The notes under the pieces are model-generated. The model worked only from the letters and a program-made list of their open reading frames with translations, ran no database searches and was not told where the DNA came from. This document shows positions 1-7,034 of a DNA stretch of 22,262 nt, in pieces. The DNA is from Bacillota bacterium (GTDB lineage Bacteria; Bacillota; Clostridia; Christensenellales; CAG-138): assembly GCA_023393045.1 (NCBI GenBank), contig JAEWMV010000039.1:1-22262 (forward strand). Direction: 5' to 3'. Every line of letters begins with the position of its first letter. Position 1 is the first letter of the stretch. A program made the position numbers and the translations under genes.

Positions 1-48
1 GATCTGCCCTTTGCGCGCGTGTGCAGGGGCGTAAATTGAACCGGCACG

Positions 49-81
49 CGCGGGCGGATATGGAATCCGCCCCTGTAATGT
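49..81. repeat. Short palindromic repeat, copy 1 (GGGCGGAT hairpin)
   Basis: Two inverted arms, GGGCGGAT at 52-59 and ATCCGCCC at 65-72, flank a 5-nt loop and are followed by CCTGTA. The unit matches, in reverse orientation, the palindrome at 18104-18130, including the CGCG and CCTRYA flanks. It lies just upstream of the murC promoter region. It has no T-tract, so it is more likely a dispersed miniature repeat than a terminator. Confidence 0.6.
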
Positions 82-89
82 GGTAATAT
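61..89 (+). promoter_or_regulatory. Possible murC operon promoter
   Basis: An extended -10 element (TGG then TAATAT at 84-89) has a weak -35 candidate TGGAAT at 61-66 with a 17-nt spacer. Transcription would begin near 96, leaving a leader of about 26 nt that contains the Shine-Dalgarno GGAG at 112-115. The -35 is poor, and the site partly overlaps a palindromic repeat. Confidence 0.4.
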
Positions 90-121
90 TGTAATTGGAA
101 ATAAATTAAACGGAGAGAGAT

Positions 122-1483
122 ATGGCGCATATCAAAGACCACAAACGCATCCACCTCGTCGGCATCGGCGGCTGCTCCATGAGCGGCCTCGCGCAGATAT
201 TCCGCGCGCGCGGGTACGAGGTGCAGGGTTCGGATAAAAACGTTTCCCCCTTTACCAAAAGGCTCGCGGAGTTGGGCGTGCCCGTTGTCATCGGTCACGC
301 CGCGCAAAACGTAGGGGATGCGGACCTCGTCGTCTACTCCGCCGCCATCCGGGCGGATAACGCGGAGCGCGTCGCGGCAAAAGAGAGGGGCATCCCCGAG
401 CTGGAGCGAAGCGTCGCCCTCGGCCAGCTCACCGAAGGGTACAAAAACGTCGTCGGCATCGCAGGCTGCCACGGCAAGACCACCATCACCTCCATGCTCG
501 CGCTCATCTGCGCCACCGGCGCGATAGACGCCACCGTGCACATAGGCGGCTTCGTGGACTTTCTCCAGGGGGGGGTGCTCCTGGGCTCGCACGAGACCTT
601 CATCACCGAGGCGTGCGAGTATGTGGAAAGCTTTCTGACGCTGCGGCCCACGGTGGCCCTCGTCAACAACATCGACAACGACCACCTTGATTACTATGGG
701 GACATGGAGCATATCACGGCCGCGTTTGGCAAATTCATCAACCTTCTCCCCGAGGACGGGCTTTTCCTCGGCTGCACGGACGACGCGCGCGTGCGGCAGC
801 TTCTTGCCCGATACGAGGGCAACAAGCTTTCCTACGGGCATAAGGATGCGGATTATGTCCCGGCGAATATCGAGTACGACGAGGGCGGCTGTCCCTCCTT
901 CGATTTGGTCTTTTGCGGCAAAACGCTTGGCAGGATAAAGCTCAACGTGCCGGGTGAGCATAACATAATCAACGCCATCGCGGCGGCGGTGGTTGCCCTC
1001 GACGCGGGCGCGGGCATGGAGAAAATCGCCTCCGCCCTCGCGCGCTTTGAAAATACGCGCAGGCGCTTTGAGTTTTATGGCGAGAAAAACGGCGTAGCGT
1101 ACTATCACGATTATGCGCACCACCCGGCGGAGATCGCGGCCACCCTCGCCGCGGCAAAGCGCGTGAAGCACAACAGGCTCTTCTGCGTGTTCCAGTGCAA
1201 TTCCTACACGCGCGCCAAGACGCTTTTTTTAGAGGATGTCACCTGCTTTGCGGATGCGGACGAAACCCTCGTGCCCGATATCTACCCCGGACGCGAGAAG
1301 GACGACGGCTCCGTCCACGCGCGGGACATGGCGCGCGCCATCAACGCGGGCGGCGCGAAGGCCACTTACCTTGGGACGTTTGAGGAAATACGCGATTATC
1401 TCGACGAACATGCCCGCCCCGGCGACCTCGTCGTCACCGTGGGCAGCGGGGACGTGTATGTGCAGACAAGGAAGCTGCTTTGA
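122..1483 (+). CDS. murC: UDP-N-acetylmuramate--L-alanine ligase (MurC family)
   Basis: This is a cytoplasmic ATP-dependent Mur ligase that adds the first amino acid, normally L-alanine, to UDP-MurNAc in peptidoglycan synthesis. The 453-residue length is normal for MurC. The N-terminal nucleotide-sugar domain starts with HLVGIGGCSMSG at residues 11-22. The ATP P-loop is GCHGKTT at 115-121. GEHNIINAIAA and NTRRRFE mark the central domain, HDYAHHP is at 329-335, FQCNSYTR at 357-364, and the C-terminus has TVGSGDVY. Several motif residues differ from textbook MurC (GTHGKTT, FQPHxYSR, GAGD), so a MurC-like paralogue is possible. The start has GGAG six nt upstream. The gene heads a tight forward cluster; the next gene begins 20 nt after its stop. 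Confidence 0.88.
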   Translation: MAHIKDHKRIHLVGIGGCSMSGLAQIFRARGYEVQGSDKNVSPFTKRLAELGVPVVIGHAAQNVGDADLVVYSAAIRADNAERVAAKERGIPELERSVALGQLTEGYKNVVGIAGCHGKTTITSMLALICATGAIDATVHIGGFVDFLQGGVLLGSHETFITEACEYVESFLTLRPTVALVNNIDNDHLDYYGDMEHITAAFGKFINLLPEDGLFLGCTDDARVRQLLARYEGNKLSYGHKDADYVPANIEYDEGGCPSFDLVFCGKTLGRIKLNVPGEHNIINAIAAAVVALDAGAGMEKIASALARFENTRRRFEFYGEKNGVAYYHDYAHHPAEIAATLAAAKRVKHNRLFCVFQCNSYTRAKTLFLEDVTCFADADETLVPDIYPGREKDDGSVHARDMARAINAGGAKATYLGTFEEIRDYLDEHARPGDLVVTVGSGDVYVQTRKLL

Positions 1484-1503
1484 CGCGCTTCGGGGAGGGA
1501 AAA

Positions 1504-2589
1504 ATGAAGTTTGACGGACCCATTGACATGCGCCCGCTCACCATGCGGGGCACCTTCGGCATCGCGTGGAAGCTGGTGCGGCGGGGCTTCGGCTCCATAT
1601 TCGGCTACGCGGTTTTGATGCAGCTTTTGCTGCTCTTGGGTACGCTCGTGGCCGTGTCGCCCATCCTTGGCAGCGTCATCAAGGGCGATTTTGAGAGCGT
1701 GGACTTCGGCGTCGGCCTGCTCGTGGCGCTGCTGCTTCTTCTCGTCTACACGCTTGCCTATATCCTTGTGTATGTGCCGATGTTTAGCGGCACGCTCTAC
1801 GGGGAATATTCCGCGCGCGTGTACGCAAACGGCGCGTCGGCGGGGACGCTCCTCAGGCGCGGCAAATTCTCGCTCAGGCGGTATTTCACCACGGCCATGG
1901 CGCTCGTCGCCTGCGGCATCATCGTGGGCATCGCGCAATCCATCGTGCAGGGCATTGCAAGCGGCGTTCTGGGGTTTGCGGGCCTGTTTGCGATGATGCC
2001 CTCGATGCTCAATTCCGCCATGCTGAATTCGCCTGAGGCCATGCTCCCGGGGCTCAGCGCGGGCATGGTCGTGTTCGTGCTGCTGCTCTCCCTTTTAAGC
2101 GCGGGCGTCACGCTCGCCGCGCAGAGCATTCTCTGTTTTACCTATCCCGTGGCGGCAAACGAGAACGCTTTCCATTTCAACGCCGTGGGCAGGAGCATCA
2201 AGCTCGCCTTTTCGCGCTTCGGGCGCGTCGTCGGCTGCAAGCTGCTCTTTGGCGCGATCTTCACGGGCATAGAGCTCGTGCTCGCCGCGCTTGCCCTGCT
2301 CGCGCTCGCCCTCATGGGAACCTTGACTTCCGATACGCTTACGGCGGGAGGCATCGCGGCGCTTTCGCTCTATGCCGTCATGCAAACGGCCCTCGCCGTG
2401 TTCGCCACGCTCTATACGCCCGCGCTCCACACCGTGCTCTATTACGACGCGTGCGTGCGGCTTGAAGGGCGGGGGTGGCTCGGCATGGACGAAAAGCCGG
2501 ATGAAGCCGGCGCAAATCCGGTTTTGCAGGAAAATACCGAAGAAGACACCAATCAAAATAGAGACAGCGGAGGAGAATATGGAGCTTAA
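1504..2589 (+). CDS. Unrecognised multi-pass membrane protein
   Basis: This 361-residue protein is not one I can assign to a named family. Roughly six hydrophobic stretches are visible: near residues 30-55, 65-95, 125-160, 180-215, 240-270 and 280-305. The N-terminal segment before them is soluble and the C-terminal tail is charged and low in complexity. The overall look recalls the broad group of clostridial membrane proteins with a glycerophosphodiesterase-membrane-domain or DUF975-like fold, but no catalytic motif is seen. The ATG at 1504 was chosen because GGAGG at 1494-1498 sits at ideal spacing. An in-frame TTG at 1480 would overlap murC but lacks such a site. Its 3' end overlaps pepF by 11 nt, which implies translational coupling. 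Confidence 0.75.
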   Translation: MKFDGPIDMRPLTMRGTFGIAWKLVRRGFGSIFGYAVLMQLLLLLGTLVAVSPILGSVIKGDFESVDFGVGLLVALLLLLVYTLAYILVYVPMFSGTLYGEYSARVYANGASAGTLLRRGKFSLRRYFTTAMALVACGIIVGIAQSIVQGIASGVLGFAGLFAMMPSMLNSAMLNSPEAMLPGLSAGMVVFVLLLSLLSAGVTLAAQSILCFTYPVAANENAFHFNAVGRSIKLAFSRFGRVVGCKLLFGAIFTGIELVLAALALLALALMGTLTSDTLTAGGIAALSLYAVMQTALAVFATLYTPALHTVLYYDACVRLEGRGWLGMDEKPDEAGANPVLQENTEEDTNQNRDSGGEYGA

Positions 2590-4366
2590 GAACAGGAAGG
2601 ACATGGACCCGCGCTTCGTGTGGGATTTCACCCATATGTTCCGCACGCGCGAGGAGTGGGAGAAGGCGTACGCCGAGGCGGAAGGCCTCATTAAGAGCGC
2701 TGCGTCCTTCGAGGGCACGCTCGGCAAAAGCGCCGCGTCGCTGCAGGCGGCGCTGGATCATTACCATGAGGTCGGCGAAAAGCTGGAGCTCGTTTACCTC
2801 TACGCCATGCTGCACAAGTCGGGCGACAATTCGGACCCCGACTATCAGAAGATGGAGGCGCGCGCGGTCAGCCTGCTCGTTGCGGCCAACGCGGCTTCCT
2901 CCTACCTCGTGCCGGAATTGCTGGCCATTCCGGAGGAAACGCTCGCGCAATATATGAAGGCGCCCGGCCTCGCGACCTACCGCCATATGGTGGAGGACGC
3001 CTGCCGCGCCCGCGCGCACACGCTTGACGCAAAGCGCGAGCTGATGCTTGCCCGCCTGGGGGACGCGGCGCGCACGCCGGACAACGCTTTCACCATGCTC
3101 GAAAGCGTGGATATGACCTTCCCCGACGTCGTCGACGAGAAGGGCGAAAAGGCCGCCCTCACCCATGCGACCTTCGGCGTGTTCCGCGAAAGCGCGGACA
3201 GGCGGGTGCGCAAGGAAGCGTTTGAAAAGTACTTCGGCGAATTCAAGCGCTTTATCAACACCCTCGCCGCGCTCTATTCGGGCTCCGTCAAGTTCGACTG
3301 TTACAACGCCGAAACGCGCAGCTATCCGAGCGCCTGCGAGGCCGCGCTCTTCCAGAGCAACGTCCCCGTCGCCGTGCTGGACAGTTTGACGGAGGCCATT
3401 CATTCGCGCCTGGGCACGATGAAGAAGTATCTTTCCATCCGAAAAAAGGCGCTCAATCTCGACGAGCTGCACATGTACGACCTCTATTGCCCGCTTCTCC
3501 CCGAGGTGGACTTCCATATGGAGTATGAGGAGAGCAAGGCGCTCGTCAAGCGCGCGCTCGCGCCGCTGGGCGAGGGATATGCGAAACTGCTCGACAAGGC
3601 CTATGAGAACCACTGGATGGATGCCTACGAGAACAAGGGCAAGACCACGGGCGCGTTCTCCTGCGGCGTGTACGGCGTGCACCCCTATGTGCTTTTAAAC
3701 TACGCGGGCAAGCTGGACGACGCGTTCACCATGGCGCACGAGCTCGGCCACGCCATGCACTCGTATCTCTCCAACGAGGCGCAGGATTATGCCAACCACG
3801 ATTATCACATACTCGTCGCGGAGGTGGCCTCCACGGTCAACGAGGTGCTGCTTTGCAGGTATCTGCTCGCAAACGAAAAGGACCCCGCGCGCCGCGCGTA
3901 TGTGCTCAACCACTTCCTCGAGGGTTTCCGCACCACGGTATTTCGCCAGACTTTGTTTGCCGAGTTTGAAAGGAAGGCGCACGAGATGAACGAGGCGGGC
4001 GAGCCGCTCACGGCAAAAAGCCTCAACGCGCTCTATCGCTCCCTCAACGAGCTCTATTACGAGGGCGCGGTCGTGGATGAATTGCAGCAGATCGAGTGGG
4101 CGCGCATCCCGCATTTTTACCGCGCATTCTATGTGTACCAGTACGCCACGGGCTTCTGCAGCGCGGTCGCCATCGCGGACAACATCCTCAAGACCGGGGA
4201 CGCTTCGAACTATCTCAAATTCCTCTCCACCGGCGGCAGCGACTATCCGCTGGAGGAGCTGAAAATCGCGGGCGTCGATTTGACCAGACCCGAGGCGGTG
4301 CTTTCCTCCCTCGACGTGTTCGCCTCCGCGCTCGATGATTTTGAAGCGCAGTTGAAGGAGATGTGA
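2579..4366 (+). CDS. pepF: Oligoendopeptidase F, M3 family zinc metallopeptidase
   Basis: This is a cytoplasmic zinc endopeptidase that cuts oligopeptides, typically recycling signal-peptide remnants and imported peptides. The protein has 595 residues, the usual PepF length of about 600. The zinc site is HELGH at residues 387-391, with a third ligand probably Glu415 in the segment LVAEVASTVNE. The C-terminal region keeps the M3 signature residues around FYVYQYATGFCSA. The start at 2579 is preceded by GGAGGAG at 2569-2575 and gives the expected N-terminus; the frame stays open upstream only as a shadow of the previous gene. It overlaps the membrane-protein gene by 11 nt and is followed after 3 nt by a small acidic protein, so these genes are almost certainly co-transcribed. 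Confidence 0.93.
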   Translation: MELKNRKDMDPRFVWDFTHMFRTREEWEKAYAEAEGLIKSAASFEGTLGKSAASLQAALDHYHEVGEKLELVYLYAMLHKSGDNSDPDYQKMEARAVSLLVAANAASSYLVPELLAIPEETLAQYMKAPGLATYRHMVEDACRARAHTLDAKRELMLARLGDAARTPDNAFTMLESVDMTFPDVVDEKGEKAALTHATFGVFRESADRRVRKEAFEKYFGEFKRFINTLAALYSGSVKFDCYNAETRSYPSACEAALFQSNVPVAVLDSLTEAIHSRLGTMKKYLSIRKKALNLDELHMYDLYCPLLPEVDFHMEYEESKALVKRALAPLGEGYAKLLDKAYENHWMDAYENKGKTTGAFSCGVYGVHPYVLLNYAGKLDDAFTMAHELGHAMHSYLSNEAQDYANHDYHILVAEVASTVNEVLLCRYLLANEKDPARRAYVLNHFLEGFRTTVFRQTLFAEFERKAHEMNEAGEPLTAKSLNALYRSLNELYYEGAVVDELQQIEWARIPHFYRAFYVYQYATGFCSAVAIADNILKTGDASNYLKFLSTGGSDYPLEELKIAGVDLTRPEAVLSSLDVFASALDDFEAQLKEM

Positions 4367-4369
4367 GCC

Positions 4370-4690
4370 ATGTATCAGGATGTGGACGTCAATGAAATGA
4401 AGGCGTATATCCTCAACAAGTTCACCGCCGAGGGGGATTACGATTTCCTGAAAGAAGGCGAGCTGCCCCAGATGGTGGAGGCCATGCTGGAGCTTGACGA
4501 GGAGTATATGAAAAAATCCGGCGCGGACGCCGGCGAGGTCTATGACGACGACGCGGCCTACGAGCTCATTTTCGCGGGCATGCAGAAGCGTTATCCCAAC
4601 TATAAGATGTACGCCATGCGCCTCACCGAGGATTATATGGACTTTGCGGAGGAATTCCTTGCCTCCGTGGGCGCCATAGAATGGGAGTAG
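4370..4690 (+). CDS. Small acidic protein of unknown function
   Basis: I do not recognise this 106-residue protein. It is rich in Asp and Glu, including a DDD run near residue 55, and in Tyr and Met. It has no signal peptide, no membrane segment and only one possible repeat-like theme (EYM, DYM). It looks like a compact soluble, mostly helical protein. It is a convincing gene: AAGGAG at 4355-4360 lies 9 nt before the ATG, it starts 3 nt after the pepF stop, and the HPr-like gene starts 4 nt after its own stop. Its place between a peptidase and an HPr-like protein gives no clear functional clue. Confidence 0.75.
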   Translation: MYQDVDVNEMKAYILNKFTAEGDYDFLKEGELPQMVEAMLELDEEYMKKSGADAGEVYDDDAAYELIFAGMQKRYPNYKMYAMRLTEDYMDFAEEFLASVGAIEWE

Positions 4691-4694
4691 AAAG

Positions 4695-4931
4695 ATGAAA
4701 ATCACCAACATTACGGAGCCCAAGCGCTTCTTTGCCGCGGTCAACGCCTGCCCCGGCCGCGTGGAACTCGTCACGCAGGAGGGGGACAGGCTCAACCTCA
4801 AGTCCGCGCTGTGCCAGTACATCGCGCTCACGCAGATGTTTCAGGATGAGCGCATCTCCTCCGTGGAGCTGGTTGTGAGCAATCCCGCGGATTTCGACAG
4901 GCTGCGGCCCTTCCTCGTTATAGAGGAATAG
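4695..4931 (+). CDS. HPr-like small protein lacking the phosphorylatable histidine
   Basis: This 78-residue protein has the compact layout of HPr-like proteins common in Clostridia: a first strand KITNI, a helix with FFAAVNACPG, a strand RVELVT, a segment resembling the NLKSALCQYIALTQ helix, then SVELVVSNPADFDRL and a final acidic tail. The GIHARP-type loop that carries the phospho-accepting histidine in true HPr is absent; the N-terminal region contains no histidine at all. If the fold assignment holds, it cannot be a normal PTS phosphocarrier and may be a regulatory or structural relative. The gene follows the 106-aa gene by 4 nt and ends the murC-pepF cluster just before a strong terminator. 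Confidence 0.6.
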   Translation: MKITNITEPKRFFAAVNACPGRVELVTQEGDRLNLKSALCQYIALTQMFQDERISSVELVVSNPADFDRLRPFLVIEE

Positions 4932-4952
4932 CAAAAAGTAAACTTCGCCTTT

Positions 4953-4990
4953 GCCGCCCCGGAAAACCCTTTCCCGGGGCGGCGTTTTAT
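4953..4990 (+). terminator. Rho-independent terminator after the murC-pepF cluster
   Basis: A perfect 10-bp stem, GCCGCCCCGG at 4953-4962 with CCGGGGCGGC at 4974-4983, encloses an 11-nt loop and is followed by GTTTTATT. It sits 21 nt after the HPr-like stop codon, and the next promoter's -10 box begins only 10 nt after the stem. Confidence 0.9.
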
Positions 4991-4998
4991 TATATAAT
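4970..4998 (+). promoter_or_regulatory. Promoter for the HAD-MFS pair, -10 box almost touching the start
   Basis: A perfect TATAAT lies at 4993-4998. The best -35 position (TTTCCC at 4970-4975, 17-nt spacer) is weak and lies inside the preceding terminator. Only 8 nt separate the -10 box from the first ATG at 5007, so the transcript would be leaderless or nearly so; the second ATG at 5013 would leave about 8 nt. Confidence 0.5.
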
Positions 4999-5006
4999 GC
5001 ACCCGT

Positions 5007-5663
5007 ATGGGTATGAAAGCGGTTGTTTTTGATATGGACGGGCTCATGTTCGATACGGAGCGCCTCGCGGCCGGGGGCATCCGGCATGCGCTCGAAAAGC
5101 AGGGCTTTGCCGCCGATGAGGCGGAAATTCTGAAAATGGCGGGCACGAGCATAGAGGGCACAAGGCTGGCGCTTACGGCCGCCTATGGGGAAACGTTTGA
5201 TTTTACCGCCTGCCATCAGGACATGGATGATTATATTGAGCGCTTTGTCGCACAAAACGGCACGCCGGTGAAGCCCGGGCTTTACGCGCTGCTGGACACG
5301 CTTGATTCGCTCAATATCCCGCGCGCGGTCGCTTCGGGCAGTCCGAAGGAGCGGATATTGCGCAACATTGAGGCTGCAAAGCTTGCGGGCAGGTTCAACG
5401 CCGTGTTCAGCGCAAATGAGGTCGCCCGCGGCAAGCCCGCGCCGGATGTTTTCCTCGCCGCGGCGCATGCCATGGGGGTCGCGCCCGAAGAGTGCCTGGC
5501 GCTGGAGGATTCTCCGAGCGGCTTGGCGGCGGCGAAGGCCGCCAAAATGATAACCGTGATGGTACCCGATGTCCACGCGCCGGACGAGGCTGATCTGGAA
5601 GGGCTCTATGCCTGCGTGGAGACGCTCTTTGACGTAATACCTATCGTTGAAAGGGAAGTGTGA
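5007..5663 (+). CDS. HAD-superfamily hydrolase (beta-phosphoglucomutase / phosphatase type)
   Basis: This cytoplasmic phosphohydrolase or phosphomutase of the haloacid dehalogenase superfamily has 218 residues. Motif I is FDMDG with nucleophile Asp9 and acid/base Asp11. Motif II is VASGS around residues 108-112. The motif III lysine is Lys143 in GKPAPDVF, and motif IV is LEDSPSG at 166-172. The helical cap between motifs I and II places it with the subclass I enzymes such as beta-phosphoglucomutase and small sugar-phosphate phosphatases; the substrate cannot be read from sequence. There is no Shine-Dalgarno before either ATG (5007 or 5013), which fits a leaderless start. The MFS permease begins 1 nt after its stop, which suggests they act together, perhaps on a sugar. 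Confidence 0.88.
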   Translation: MGMKAVVFDMDGLMFDTERLAAGGIRHALEKQGFAADEAEILKMAGTSIEGTRLALTAAYGETFDFTACHQDMDDYIERFVAQNGTPVKPGLYALLDTLDSLNIPRAVASGSPKERILRNIEAAKLAGRFNAVFSANEVARGKPAPDVFLAAAHAMGVAPEECLALEDSPSGLAAAKAAKMITVMVPDVHAPDEADLEGLYACVETLFDVIPIVEREV

Positions 5664-5664
5664 T

Positions 5665-6837
5665 ATGGCAACGCTGCTGCTCGTGGTCATCTACATTGCC
5701 TTCATCGGCCTGGGTTTGCCGGATTCGCTGCTGGGTGCGGCGTGGCCCGTCGCCCATGCGGATTTGGGCGCGCCCATCTCCGCGGCGGGCTTTGTCAACG
5801 TGGTCGCGGCGCTCGGCACGGTGGCCTCAAGCCTCCTTTCAGAGCGCATGATCCGCCGCTTCGGCACGGGCGTGGTGACGGCTGCGAGCATACTCATGAC
5901 CTCCGTCGCCCTCATGGGCATGGGCTTTGTTTCCCGCTTCTGGGTGGTGCTGCTGCTTGCATTGCCTTTGGGGCTCGGCGCGGGCACGGTGGACAGCGCG
6001 CTTAACAATTTCGTGGCGCTCCACTATAAGGCCAACCACATGAACTGGCTCCACTGCTTCTGGGGCATCGGTGCAACGGCGGGGCCCATGGTCATGTCGC
6101 TCTATCTTTCGCGCAACAACTGGCACGGCGCGTATCGCACCGTGTCGCTCACGCTCTTTGCCATCGTGCTTCTCATGGCTGCGTCCTTCCCGCTCTGGAA
6201 GCGCTTCACCGCGCCCCCGGGCTCCGCGGGACATGGAAAGCCCGTGCCCAAGAAGGCGCTTCTCGCGCTCCCCGGCTCCGTCACGGCTTGCCTCGCGTTT
6301 TTCTTCTACTGCGGGGCGGAGTACGGCACGGGGCTTTGGGCAAGCAGCTATTTCGTCAGCGTCAAGGGCATCGAGCCGGACACGGCGGCGAGCTGGGCGG
6401 CCATGTATTACCTGGGCATCACCGCGGGGCGTCTGCTCTCCGGCTTCGCGGCGCTCAAGCTTTCGGATAAAACCCTCGTGCGCATCGGCCAGGGGATGAT
6501 ACTCGCGGGCGTTCTTGCTCTGCTTCTTCCGCTGCCCGGCTTCATGCAGTTCGTGGCGCTCTGCCTCATCGGCCTCGGCTGCGCGCCCATATTCCCCTCG
6601 CTTATCGACGAAACGCCCAAGCTTTTTGGCGAAGGATATTCGCAGGGCATGATGGGTCTGCAGATGGCCTCCGCCTACGCGGGCGGCACACTGCTCTGCC
6701 CGCTTTTCGGCTGGCTTTCGCCCGTCATCGGCCTGGGCGCATGGCCGTTTTATCTGCTCGCGCTCTTCGCGCTGATGATTTTTGCCACCGAGTATACGCA
6801 GAAAAAAGCCGCGCATCCTGCGCCCAAGCCTCTGTGA
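5665..6837 (+). CDS. MFS transporter, sugar-permease-like
   Basis: This integral membrane secondary transporter has 390 residues and about twelve hydrophobic segments, the standard MFS size. The segment between helices 2 and 3 has the loose MFS loop signature (SERMIRRFG). The stretch NWLHCFWGIGATAGP in the middle of the N-terminal half resembles the fucose/glucose FHS-type permeases, so a sugar substrate is plausible but unproven. The ATG at 5665 is chosen because AAGGGAAG at 5651-5658 is well placed; an in-frame ATG at 5647 would overlap the HAD gene. It is translationally adjacent to the HAD hydrolase (1-nt gap). No terminator is obvious after it; a new promoter for the redox genes follows. 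Confidence 0.85.
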   Translation: MATLLLVVIYIAFIGLGLPDSLLGAAWPVAHADLGAPISAAGFVNVVAALGTVASSLLSERMIRRFGTGVVTAASILMTSVALMGMGFVSRFWVVLLLALPLGLGAGTVDSALNNFVALHYKANHMNWLHCFWGIGATAGPMVMSLYLSRNNWHGAYRTVSLTLFAIVLLMAASFPLWKRFTAPPGSAGHGKPVPKKALLALPGSVTACLAFFFYCGAEYGTGLWASSYFVSVKGIEPDTAASWAAMYYLGITAGRLLSGFAALKLSDKTLVRIGQGMILAGVLALLLPLPGFMQFVALCLIGLGCAPIFPSLIDETPKLFGEGYSQGMMGLQMASAYAGGTLLCPLFGWLSPVIGLGAWPFYLLALFALMIFATEYTQKKAAHPAPKPL

Positions 6838-6850
6838 GGCGCGTTGCGTA

Positions 6851-6880
6851 TTGGATTATCCGCGCGGGGGATGCTATAAT
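6851..6880 (+). promoter_or_regulatory. Extended -10 promoter for the CXXC peptide operon
   Basis: The -10 element ATGC-TATAAT (TATAAT at 6875-6880, with the extended TG) has a -35 candidate TTGGAT at 6851-6856 and an 18-nt spacer. The start codon is only 6 nt downstream of the -10 box, so transcription probably starts at or near the A of the ATG at 6887. Confidence 0.65.
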
Positions 6881-6886
6881 TTAAGC

Positions 6887-7030
6887 ATGAAAAAGCTTTT
6901 GCCCTATCTCAAATACCCGCTTTTATTTCTGGGAATCGCCTTCATCGCGTTGGGCGTAATCCGGCAGGAATATCTCGTCGTGCTCCAAAAGGCCGTAATG
7001 ATCTGCCTCGAGTGCATCGGCATCGGGTGA
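6887..7030 (+). CDS. CD1871A-family CXXC-motif membrane peptide
   Basis: This 47-residue peptide has a short basic start (MKKLL), one membrane segment at about residues 10-25 and the C-terminal motif CLECIGIG with Cys40 and Cys43. That combination, together with an adjacent NapH-like polyferredoxin, is typical of the CD1871A family of CXXC peptides described by automated annotation in Clostridia. Its role is not established; a redox or metal-linked job at the membrane is inferred from the cysteines and the neighbour. The following gene starts 4 nt after its stop. There is no Shine-Dalgarno, but the promoter's -10 box lies 6 nt upstream. Confidence 0.8.
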   Translation: MKKLLPYLKYPLLFLGIAFIALGVIRQEYLVVLQKAVMICLECIGIG

Positions 7031-7034
7031 CGCG

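Noticed and set aside
2378..3682. Reverse-strand open frame of 434 codons opposite pepF
   Set aside because: It is a GC-rich antisense shadow: low-complexity Arg/His/Val/Ala content, no Shine-Dalgarno, and it lies opposite a well-conserved peptidase.
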